Shown: piece by piece, positions 1 through 7,518 of the stretch
How positions within the stretch are numbered: the stretch's first letter is position 1
Layout of the letters: every line of letters begins with the position of its first letter
Assembly (NCBI RefSeq): GCF_902830275.1
Contig: NZ_CADESW010000023.1
Coordinates: 1-64,000 of the forward strand
From: Burkholderia stagnalis
GTDB taxonomy: Bacteria; Pseudomonadota; Gammaproteobacteria; Burkholderiales; Burkholderiaceae
Length of the DNA: 64,000 bases
Reading direction: 5' to 3'
Made by a program: the position numbers and the translations under genes
The notes under the pieces: model-generated
Told to the model about the DNA's origin: nothing
Database searches by the model: none
Seen by the model: only the letters and a program-made list of their open reading frames with translations

Positions 1-125
1 CCGCCGCGCTCCAGCACCGCGCGGATCACCGTTGCGCCCAGCTCCGGCGCCGCGATCTTCGCGAGAGCGCCGCCGAATTTGCCGACCGCGGTCCGCGCGG
101 CCGATACGATCACTACGTCCGTCAT
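1..125 (-). CDS. phaA: Acetyl-CoA acetyltransferase, N-terminal part (cut by window edge)
   Basis: The reverse strand from 125 to the window edge gives the first 41 residues of a thiolase, starting MTDVVIVSAARTAVGKFGG, which closely resembles the N-terminus of PhaA-type acetyl-CoA acetyltransferases. The family condenses two acetyl-CoA to acetoacetyl-CoA, the first step of polyhydroxybutyrate synthesis, in the cytoplasm. The catalytic Cys and the His/Cys pair lie outside the window. A phasin gene lies 223 nt upstream on the same strand, which supports a PHB role. A general degradative thiolase cannot be excluded from 41 residues. Confidence 0.85.
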   Translation of the reverse strand, partial: MTDVVIVSAARTAVGKFGGALAKIAAPELGATVIRAVLERG

Positions 126-348
126 GTTCGATTCCTGCATCAGAGTCACATTGCTGTTGCGCCGCCGGCTCGCGCCGGTCGGGCCTTGCTCGCCGCCGCA
201 ACGGCGTCCGGTGCCGGACGCGGTTGCGCGCGTGTCCGCCGTGGAGAACGGCGGCCGGCGAAGATCGCCGCCGGACCCCGCGCGGCACACGCGGCATCCG
301 GCTGCGGATCGCGCCGGTCGGTGCGTTGCGCCGAAGCGCGACGCGGGG

Positions 349-924
349 TTACGCCGCCGCTTCGCGCGGGGCTGCGTCCTTGCGGGCGGCGGCTGCCGGC
401 TTGCCGGTGCGCGCCGCTGCGCCGACCGCGTCGAAGCCGCTCTGCGCGGCCTCGATCACCTGGCCCGTCGCCGCGCGCACCGTTTCTGCCGCGACGCTCG
501 CCGCAGACAGCGCCGAATTCAGCGCGGCAACGACCGGCGCCGAACCGGCCGGCGCATGCTTCGTCAGCTCGCCGAGCAGATCCTTCAGGCGCTTGTCGTT
601 CTGCTCGTACTGCACCTGCGCGATCTTCGCGAATTCGGCCTGGGTGGTCGTCGCGATGTCGAACAGGTGGCGGCCATACGATGCGACCTTGGTGACCGCC
701 TGCTGCGATGCGCCGAGCTGGCGCGTGAAGAATTCCGCCGGGTTCTGCCCGGTGAAGGCGTCCTTCAGGGTGTCTTCGTACTCCGTGAGCGCGGCCTTGG
801 TCGCCTGCAGGTTGAGGTCGACCACCGCCTCGAAACCGCGGAGCGCCGGGTGCGCGGCAGCGAACCAGGCAGCAACGCCGGCCTGGTAATCGGCAATGAG
901 TTTTTCTTGGGCGAAAACGGACAT
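349..924 (-). CDS. phaP: Phasin family protein (PHB granule-associated)
   Basis: A 191-residue protein starting MSVFAQEKLIADYQ, with the amphipathic helical body typical of the Phasin_2 family and an Ala/Lys/Arg-rich tail. Phasins coat polyhydroxybutyrate granules and control their number and size. The ATG at 924 is preferred over a GTG two codons upstream because an AGGAG lies 7 nt before the ATG. The phaA start follows on the same strand after 223 nt, in which I see no gene. The protein length is normal for the family. Confidence 0.92.
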   Translation of the reverse strand: MSVFAQEKLIADYQAGVAAWFAAAHPALRGFEAVVDLNLQATKAALTEYEDTLKDAFTGQNPAEFFTRQLGASQQAVTKVASYGRHLFDIATTTQAEFAKIAQVQYEQNDKRLKDLLGELTKHAPAGSAPVVAALNSALSAASVAAETVRAATGQVIEAAQSGFDAVGAAARTGKPAAAARKDAAPREAAA

Positions 925-1441
925 CTGCACGCTCCTGGTAACAATGCGAGAGTTAATGGAGGAAAAAAGAAAATCGGACCATTCGCCCGATCCTTAATTT
1001 ATCGCACATCCCTCATTGAATGCGCGAAGTTTAGAGCGCCCATTCTAGAACGATAAATTGTCAATCCAGTGGCATTAATGCCTAGGATAAACCCTAACAC
1101 GCCAGATCCCCCGCCAACCGGGTCGGGCGGTAATTTTTTTAGGGGACACGTGACAATCGCTTGCATTGAAACGATTTTTGACTTTCTTACCGCACGCCAT
1201 GCCTACTGAAAGGGAACATTTACGTGTCGCTTATATTGATTATTCGCAATTGGTGCACGCTCATGCACAACATGTTTATGGGTGAAATCACACAAATGAA
1301 ATCGATTTTCCAAATTGTTATTCGGAATCGTTTTCACATTCATTTTCAAAATTCGGGAAAAGACGAAATGCATCGACCCCGCAATGCGGGGTCATATCGC
1401 GCTCTGGGGGCGGGTCGCGATGCGCGGCCGCGAACGCGGCG
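925..1441. other. Intergenic region, A+T-rich, no gene seen
   Basis: About 517 nt between the phasin start and the ParA stop. It is clearly more A+T-rich than its surroundings, especially 940-1370, and should hold the phasin promoter on the minus strand. On the minus strand a TTGACA hexamer lies near 1060, but no -10 box at good spacing convinced me. Short ORFs here have no recognisable product. Confidence 0.5.
1375..1393 (-). terminator. Hairpin downstream of the ParA gene
   Basis: A perfect 8-bp inverted repeat GACCCCGC / GCGGGGTC with a 3-nt loop starts about 50 nt beyond the ParA stop. On the minus strand a broken T-rich run follows, so it is a plausible intrinsic terminator of moderate strength. 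Confidence 0.55.
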
Positions 1442-2206
1442 TCAGCCGGCCAGTTCCTGGTGCAGCGCGCGGAATTCCTGCGCGAGCTTGTGGCCCGGCT
1501 CGAGATGAATGACGGGGGTCGCCTGCTGATGCGATTCGCGGATCTTCACCGACGACGACAGCCGCGACGCCAGCACCGGCAGCCCTTCGCCGACCAGCTC
1601 GTCGACGAGCCGCTGCGGCAGGCTCGCGCGCGGCTGGAACTGGTTGATCACGATCCCTTCCACTTCGAGCGCCGCGTTGTGGTCCTGCTGGATCTCCTTC
1701 ACGTTCTCGAGCAGCGTATACAGCGCGCGGCGCGAGAAGTCGTCGCAGTCGAACGGGATCAGGCAGCGCTCGACCGCGATCAGCGCGGAGCGCGTATAGA
1801 AGTTCAGCGCGGGCGGCGTGTCGATGTACACCGCGTCGTACGCGTCGAGCTCGTTCAGCGCGTCGCGCAGCTTGTAGATCTTGTAGCGCGATTCGAGCTT
1901 GCCGTGCAGCGCGTCGAGATCGGGATGCGCGGGCATCACGTCGAGGTTCTCGAACGGGGTCGAATGGATGAACGATGCAACGTCGACCGGCCGGAAGTTG
2001 AACGTCAGCGCGGTCTCGAAGAAGTCGGCGACGGTCGGGGCCGTATCCGCGGCGCGCTCGCCGAGCAGGTACTGGGTCGAGTTCGCCTGCGCGTCGAGGT
2101 CGATGACGAGCGTGCGCAGCCCTTCGCTCGCGCTGATCGCGGCGAGGTTGCAGACGATCGTCGACTTGCCTACGCCACCTTTCTGGTTGAACACGACACG
2201 CCGCAT
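1442..2206 (-). CDS. ParA/Soj-family P-loop ATPase without a ParB partner
   Basis: A 254-residue protein starting MRRVVFNQKGGVGKST, with the deviant Walker A motif KGGVGKST at residues 9-16. LVIDLDAQANST is the A' motif and AVYIDTPPA the Walker B region. ParA ATPases bind DNA non-specifically and position plasmids, chromosomes, chemotaxis arrays or organelles. The start at 2206 is just upstream of the P-loop and follows a run of G that can serve as ribosome binding site; longer in-frame starts would add an unlikely tail. No parB or parS is visible nearby, so its cargo is unknown. It lies beside the PHB genes on the same strand. Confidence 0.88.
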   Translation of the reverse strand: MRRVVFNQKGGVGKSTIVCNLAAISASEGLRTLVIDLDAQANSTQYLLGERAADTAPTVADFFETALTFNFRPVDVASFIHSTPFENLDVMPAHPDLDALHGKLESRYKIYKLRDALNELDAYDAVYIDTPPALNFYTRSALIAVERCLIPFDCDDFSRRALYTLLENVKEIQQDHNAALEVEGIVINQFQPRASLPQRLVDELVGEGLPVLASRLSSSVKIRESHQQATPVIHLEPGHKLAQEFRALHQELAG

Positions 2207-2370
2207 GGTCCCCCCCTTGGTCGAAGCGCCAAAACATAAAGCATAGTCGAACAATAATGGCGGCCGCATGACGTCGCGCGACTTTTGCGCCGTTCACTGC
2301 CGCACGTCAATGCACCGGAAAAAGTGCGCGATGCGCGCGGCCGGCCGGGGCCGCCGCGCGTCCCGCCCGG

Positions 2371-2817
2371 CTACACGTCGGTCCACGCGCCGCTGCCCTG
2401 CCGGTACTGGATCACGCCGCTGTTGAACCGCACCCGCAGGTTGCCGTCCGGCAACTGCACCCAGGTCGTCATGTCGAGGCTCCGCATCAGCCCGGCGAAG
2501 AAGTCCCGCAATGCGTGCGACTGGCCGGCCTGCCAGACGTCGATGCGCCCGAGGCACGCGCGCAGGTTGCCGCTCTGCTGCATGATCGTGTCGACCTGTC
2601 CGGCCACGTTCGACGCCGGATCGTAGACCGGCGTGCCGTCGCCGCTGACGATCGACAGGTGGATTCCGCGCACCGACATCGACTGGCCCGGCGTCTGCTC
2701 GACGATCGCGATGCAGCTCGTCATCGCGCCGAAGTTGATTTCCGTCGCGTCTCCCCAGATACGCTCGCCAACCGCCAGCGGCGCAGGACCTTGCACGTTC
2801 TGAATGACGTAGGGCAT
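2371..2817 (-). CDS. Small protein with CheD/CNF1/BLF1-like Cys-His pattern, possible deamidase
   Basis: A 148-residue protein with no signal peptide. Residues 31-38 read AMTSCIAI with Cys35, and residues 49-55 read VRGIHLS with His53. This strand-loop arrangement, an SC near a turn and a His about 18 residues later before a hydrophobic strand, resembles CheD glutamine deamidases and the related CNF1 and BLF1 toxins, which use a Cys-His dyad. The Thr found six residues before the Cys in CheD and BLF1 is not matched (Phe29 is there), so the assignment is tentative. It is the last gene of the MACPF cluster on this strand, about 200 nt after the HEXXH gene. It could instead be an unrelated protein of unknown function. 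Confidence 0.6.
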   Translation of the reverse strand: MPYVIQNVQGPAPLAVGERIWGDATEINFGAMTSCIAIVEQTPGQSMSVRGIHLSIVSGDGTPVYDPASNVAGQVDTIMQQSGNLRACLGRIDVWQAGQSHALRDFFAGLMRSLDMTTWVQLPDGNLRVRFNSGVIQYRQGSGAWTDV

Positions 2818-3019
2818 GGGTGCCTCGCATGACTCGATGGGACTGCCGATGCATGGCGGGGCGCGACGCGTTCGCGAAACGCGGACGGGCGCGGATCCCG
2901 CCGCTCGCATCCCGAACCCGGCCTGTCGGCCCGCTCGGGAGCCCGCGACGCCGCCGCGGGCCGCCCACGCGCGCACCGGTTCGCAACCTGCCGGCCGGCG
3001 CACGCGTGGCGTTCGTCGA

Positions 3020-4087
3020 TCACTTCTTCGCGTCATCCCGATACAGCGAACTCGTATCGAGATCGACCACCGGGCCGCCGCCGATCGCGAATACCGCGTG
3101 ATCCGCCGCGCCCGCGACGTCGGGCGTGCGGATCGTGCGATCGACGACGGTCCCGTATTGCAGCGGCGGCTCGTTCCCGTCCAGCGCGCGCCCGGCTCCG
3201 CTCAGCGCGAATGCTTGGTGCGGCGGCGAATACAGGCCGGTGTCGCCGATCGGCTGCGCGGCCGAGATCTCGAATACGACGACGAGGATCCGCGGATCGT
3301 TGTTGCTGCCGTGATATCGCATCAGCGTCACGTTCGGAGCGGCGCCTGCCGCCGTATGGTGATACAGATCCCCGCTTGCGGAGATACATTTCTGCCAATA
3401 CTCGTAGATGCGCGTCCCGCTGATCGCGCAGTTTCCCGGAAACTGGACCGCGGCCAGCAATTCGGTACGGCTGTCGGATTCGAATACGAGGTTCTTTTGC
3501 CTTGCGACCTGGGCCCAACGGTCGATCGGGCCGAATATCTGCTCCGCCAGCCAGCGGTGATCGGCCACATGCTGATATTCATGATTCTCGATGTGATCGA
3601 AGAACGACTTGACCGATGGCGCGGGCAGCAGATAGACGATGCCGCTGCTGTACTGCGTCGCATCGGGCAGGGGGTCGCTGAAACGGGCGGGGAACTGGCG
3701 CTTGAATTCGCGGCACAGCGTGAGCACCCGGTCGATCGGATAGGCTTTCGATTTCCAGCCGAGACGGACGTTGCCGTTGACGATGTACTGGTCGCCAGGT
3801 TTCGGCGGCAGCTCGATCCGCCATGAGAAATCGTGGTTGTGCACCGCGCCGACCGACGCGCGGTAGCCGCCATGGGCCCCGCCGATCGGCGTGATCGCCA
3901 CGTCGTGCAACGGAATCGTCACGGGCGGCGCGGCGCCGAAGCGGGTCCTGCGCTGCAACGCGACGGTTCCCATGTAGCTCGGTTCGGTATATCCCAGATC
4001 GAAACCGGCGCCTGCGCTCTCGACGAATTGATCGGCAGGACTGCTATCGGTATTGACAACGACGGGATCGTGAAAAATCAAAGGCAT
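3020..4087 (-). CDS. Unknown protein with HEXXH zinc-protease-like motif
   Basis: A 355-residue protein, not recognised as a known family. HEYQH at residues 169-173, followed by His177, is the zinc-binding motif of gluzincin- and metzincin-type metallopeptidases, here in a helix-like context (DHIENHEYQHVADH). The His spacing does not fit the classical metzincin HEXXHXXGXXH. No signal peptide is seen. The ATG at 4087 is chosen because GGAG lies 6 nt upstream; an upstream in-frame ATG lacks this. It sits between an unrecognised gene and the Cys-His protein, all on the minus strand, in the MACPF cluster. A processing protease or a toxin effector are both possible. Confidence 0.7.
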   Translation of the reverse strand: MPLIFHDPVVVNTDSSPADQFVESAGAGFDLGYTEPSYMGTVALQRRTRFGAAPPVTIPLHDVAITPIGGAHGGYRASVGAVHNHDFSWRIELPPKPGDQYIVNGNVRLGWKSKAYPIDRVLTLCREFKRQFPARFSDPLPDATQYSSGIVYLLPAPSVKSFFDHIENHEYQHVADHRWLAEQIFGPIDRWAQVARQKNLVFESDSRTELLAAVQFPGNCAISGTRIYEYWQKCISASGDLYHHTAAGAAPNVTLMRYHGSNNDPRILVVVFEISAAQPIGDTGLYSPPHQAFALSGAGRALDGNEPPLQYGTVVDRTIRTPDVAGAADHAVFAIGGGPVVDLDTSSLYRDDAKK

Positions 4088-4332
4088 GATGAACTCCAGC
4101 GCCAAAATGGCGATCGACATGCGTCACTTCAGGGAAATACGCCGGCGTAACGTTCGAATTCATTTTTTGCGCCGGGAGCATGGACGTCAATCGACCGGAT
4201 TTCACTGGCGTCATTGCCCGGGACGTTCGTCGTCCCGGTTCTCGCCGCCGTCACGCGCATGCAGCGCGGCGGCTTTGCCGGAAATTTCGGCAGGACCGCA
4301 GCAGGGACGTACCGTGCGATGGGTCTGTGAAG

Positions 4333-5193
4333 TCAGTCGCCGCCGCGCGCCGGCTGCGTATGTCGGGTCGGCGTTTGCTCCTCGTGGTAATGCGGCCGTG
4401 TCGTCGCGCCCTGCATCACATCCGCGTTGCCGAGGATCGTCTCGGTGAGCAACGCGTGCTCGCCGCCCAGCAACCGGCACGCCAGCGCCGAATTGCGGTT
4501 GCCATGCAAATTGACGACCGCCCGCCGCGCATCATGGTTCGCCGCGCCCGCAGGAAGCGGCTCGGGAAAGCGTTGCGGCGGCAGGACCAGCGCATCGCCC
4601 GGTGCAAGCCACAAGTCGGCCAGACTGATCTCGTGTGCGTAAGGCCGCCAGCGGGCAACGCTGATCACCAGCGGCACGCTGCGATGACGCGAAAAGAACA
4701 CATGCGGAAAGTCGTGGTACTCGAGGTCCGTCGGGTTGTACGTCAGCAGCTCGCGTCGCCGCCCGGGCTCGAGATACGGCGACTGGTGGCCTGCCCATTG
4801 GCCATACGTGTACTGCCCGCATACGAGCCCGTCGTATTCGAAACGGATGCACTCGCCGGCGCGCAGCAAGGTCATGCCGAACGCCTGCGCCGTCGCCTGC
4901 GTGGCCCGGAGCGGCCGGTACTCGACCAGCTCGGCGCCGAAATCGAATGCCTTGATCAGGTAGCCGCCATCACGCGTTGGAATGCGCTTTTCGCGCCAGC
5001 TGATGCCGGTGTATCGCGTGCCCATGTCCTGCAGCGGGTCGTCGGGCGCGAGCGCGATCTCCGTGCCTCGCGGCTGCGCGTACTGCTCGCATCGGCCCTG
5101 ATTGTTGTAGAGGTAGGGAAACCGCGCGCAGTCGAGCGGGTAGGCGTCGCCTTCGGCGATGAACAGCACGGGGTCGAGATAGGACGCGGCCAT
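4333..5193 (-). CDS. Protein of unknown function in the MACPF cluster
   Basis: A 286-residue soluble protein, MAASYLDPVLFIAEGDAYPL onwards, rich in Tyr, Arg and Pro, with no signal peptide, no membrane segment and no motif I recognise. The last 25 residues are His/Thr/Gln-rich and look disordered. The start at 5193 gives a sensible N-terminus, but the ribosome binding site is weak. It begins about 94 nt after the MACPF stop on the same strand, so co-transcription is likely. It could be a chaperone, immunity or accessory protein for its neighbours; nothing in the sequence decides this. Confidence 0.65.
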   Translation of the reverse strand: MAASYLDPVLFIAEGDAYPLDCARFPYLYNNQGRCEQYAQPRGTEIALAPDDPLQDMGTRYTGISWREKRIPTRDGGYLIKAFDFGAELVEYRPLRATQATAQAFGMTLLRAGECIRFEYDGLVCGQYTYGQWAGHQSPYLEPGRRRELLTYNPTDLEYHDFPHVFFSRHRSVPLVISVARWRPYAHEISLADLWLAPGDALVLPPQRFPEPLPAGAANHDARRAVVNLHGNRNSALACRLLGGEHALLTETILGNADVMQGATTRPHYHEEQTPTRHTQPARGGD

Positions 5194-5286
5194 GGAAGAT
5201 CCCGGGAGATGAACTGGAATGACGCGAAGCGCGGCAGCGCCGCGCTTCGCTGATGATATGCACCGGCTCATCGCCGGTTGCCGGTC

Positions 5287-7269
5287 TTACCACCGGAAGT
5301 TGTCGAGCTCCCGCAGCGTCCAGACCATGAAGTTTTCTCGCCAGTGCCTGATTGCCGCCGAAGTGCCGACCTGGGTGAGGTCGAGGTTTTGGTTGAAATG
5401 ATGCACCAGCAGGAAATGCGTCGCCGGGTTGCTGCGCACATCCCAGATCACGTCGTCCTGCTGCTGGCGATCGTCGTCGCCGAACGGAAACAGCCTGCAA
5501 TCGCTGTGATCGGCTGCCATCCCTTGCAGGCAGGCGCCCGTTTCGAAATTGATCAGGATGTGCGAATTCGTGATCTCCGGATAAGGCCGCGACCACCGAA
5601 GGAGATACCAGTACTGCCCGAGGTACGTGTCGCCGTCGGTCGTTTGGCGCCCCGCCTTCACCATTTCGATACGGGTCTTGTCCTGCGTGCCGGACGCCAG
5701 CGCCAGCTTGTCCCCGTCGACATTCGCGATGGTATGCAGCTTGGTGTTGGTCTCCTCGCGATGGTTCGTGATCAGCATGTGCGTCTTCTCCGCACTCTCC
5801 GCGATGAAGCGCGCCGAAACCCGAACCGTTGGGCGAATATTGTTTTGATGCGGGGTGCCGAAGCCGGCGACCACGAAATCCGTGACTTCCGGCAACAGCC
5901 CCCTGCCGGCCAGCACATACGTCATGCCGGCAATGCCGCACGGCTGCATGTCCTGGACGAGCTTGCGCCAGCGTTCCAGCGTCTGCATGCTGGCGCCATG
6001 CGCAAGCAGTTGCGCGTGCATCTTGCTCGACGGGTAGTAGCGCGAATCGCGAGGCCAGCGTTCGGTCGCGAGCAGCACCATTTCATGACGGTCGGTCACG
6101 CCGGCCAGCAGGCTCGCCGCGCGTTGCCAGAAAGCGTCGAATGCGTCGGAGCCGGCATCTCGCCGGGGCGCATCAAGCTTTTCGTCGACGCGCACTTTCC
6201 GGTCCTTTCCGACGATCACGACATGCAGTGCGGGGGTACCGCCCTGGCTGGCGCGCAAGCGCGGGCCGGCAGCCTGCGTCGACGTGTTGCGCACGGAGAT
6301 ATACGACTCTTCCCAGTCGGCCAGAATCGTCGCCTCGTTCTCGAGATACCATTCCCGGGCCCGCAACAGCGCCTTCGCCTGCTCTTCGCAGCGCTGCGGC
6401 ACGAATTCGTTGATCGGCCTCAGCACCACGTCCACGACCCGTGGCGCCTTCGACAGGTTTTTGCGCCAGTTCTGGAATTCCGCATGGCAATTGGACGGCT
6501 GGGTGTAGTCGAAGCGGATGCCCACGTCGCCGCCTGACGTCTTAAGGATCGCGTGCTGCGATTTCGCCTGGTGCTTCGCTTCCTCGCTGATCGAGGTCGA
6601 CGCGTTCGCGACGAACGCGCCGTACCCGAGCGAAACCGATGCACTCAGGTCATCCTTCTTCGTCACCGACGATTTATCGACGAGGATGGAATAGGTCAGG
6701 TGGCCGCCAACCGTGACCGCGGTCACCACGTCCGTCCCGAAGTCCTTGAAGAACTGCACGAACTTGTCGATATTGCCGAAATCCTCCGCGAGCTTGGGCA
6801 GCGCTTCCACCCTGCTGACGAAGTCTCGGTGCAAATTCGATTCGATGTTCTTGACCTGCAGCGTCCAAAGCCGCTCGGACTGGCTGTATACCGCCGCGTA
6901 ATGCTCGTTGAGAACGGATACCTGGCGGGAGAAGGTCGTATCGAACCCGCCGGAAAACATGCCGTAACTCCCTTTTGCATTGGCTTTCAGGCTGCTTTTA
7001 TGGTGATATTCGGCGCTCGATTCAAACGTATGAATTTCCGTCGTGCTGGTGGTATCCCGCGTGAATTCGACACGGGCGCCTATCGTATAACCGATGCCGT
7101 CGATCGTCTTCGTCTGCTCGTCGGCCTTGGCATCGAGCACGTGGTTCAACTCGACCACGCTGCTCGCCCAATTCAGTGCATTCAGCCCGCAGCCGAGCAT
7201 GTTGATGCCGCCCACGACATCCCGTGCTTCCGGCTTCGCCAACGCTGCATCCTTGATACGGTCATTCAT
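5287..7269 (-). CDS. MACPF (membrane attack complex/perforin) domain protein
   Basis: A 660-residue protein. FGTDVVTAVTVGG at about residues 177-189 matches the MACPF signature (aromatic-G-T/S-x-x-x6-G-G), with F, D and V replacing the usual Y/W, H and Y/F. The region around residues 60-330 has the alternating Ser/Thr/Gly-rich strands expected of the fold (TTSTTEIHTFESSAEYHH; SLGYGAFVANASTSISEE). MACPF proteins oligomerise on membranes and form giant beta-barrel pores. The last 120 residues (LINFETGACLQG, DDVIWDVRSN) resemble a beta-trefoil or lectin-like targeting domain. No Sec signal peptide is seen. The ATG at 7269 has GGGGA at good spacing; upstream ATGs do not. It heads a four-gene minus-strand cluster. 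Confidence 0.85.
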   Translation of the reverse strand: MNDRIKDAALAKPEARDVVGGINMLGCGLNALNWASSVVELNHVLDAKADEQTKTIDGIGYTIGARVEFTRDTTSTTEIHTFESSAEYHHKSSLKANAKGSYGMFSGGFDTTFSRQVSVLNEHYAAVYSQSERLWTLQVKNIESNLHRDFVSRVEALPKLAEDFGNIDKFVQFFKDFGTDVVTAVTVGGHLTYSILVDKSSVTKKDDLSASVSLGYGAFVANASTSISEEAKHQAKSQHAILKTSGGDVGIRFDYTQPSNCHAEFQNWRKNLSKAPRVVDVVLRPINEFVPQRCEEQAKALLRAREWYLENEATILADWEESYISVRNTSTQAAGPRLRASQGGTPALHVVIVGKDRKVRVDEKLDAPRRDAGSDAFDAFWQRAASLLAGVTDRHEMVLLATERWPRDSRYYPSSKMHAQLLAHGASMQTLERWRKLVQDMQPCGIAGMTYVLAGRGLLPEVTDFVVAGFGTPHQNNIRPTVRVSARFIAESAEKTHMLITNHREETNTKLHTIANVDGDKLALASGTQDKTRIEMVKAGRQTTDGDTYLGQYWYLLRWSRPYPEITNSHILINFETGACLQGMAADHSDCRLFPFGDDDRQQQDDVIWDVRSNPATHFLLVHHFNQNLDLTQVGTSAAIRHWRENFMVWTLRELDNFRW

Positions 7270-7518
7270 GATATTCCCCGTCATGGCTTTAATAGGATCC
7301 GCAACGTGCACGCCCCCGGGTTGCGGAATTGGAACAACAAAGCCAGTCTAGAAGCCGCCCGAATCCCCGGCAGTATCAGTTCGGTATCAGCTTCACGCGG
7401 TCAATTCACGGCCCGTATTCGTCGCCCAAACGCATAAAGCGACCGCAGTACAATGGGCATTACGCGCCATGCGCCTGTCTGGTAAGCCATTGCGCCTTCT
7501 TTCATTTTTCTTTCGACG
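7270..7518. promoter_or_regulatory. Divergent control region between the MACPF cluster and its putative regulator
   Basis: About 250 nt separate the MACPF start (minus) from the regulator start (plus). The right half is A+T-rich, with T-rich tracts at 7497-7513. A divergent arrangement of a regulator and its target genes is common, so operators for the HTH protein probably lie here. I could not define a convincing -35/-10 pair or operator by eye. Confidence 0.4.

Noticed and set aside
1060-1090. TTGACA hexamer on the minus strand as phasin promoter
   Set aside because: No -10 hexamer at 16-18 nt spacing was found.
1111-1140. Hairpin CCGCC/GGCGG followed by seven T on the plus strand, possible terminator of a small RNA
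   Set aside because: Only a 5-bp stem with a 10-nt loop and no promoter visible upstream on the plus strand.
2372-2817. BLF1 orthologue
   Set aside because: BLF1 is longer (about 211 residues) with an LSGC motif and a Thr six residues before the Cys; this protein has MTSC and Phe at that place, so only a distant fold-level relation is proposed.
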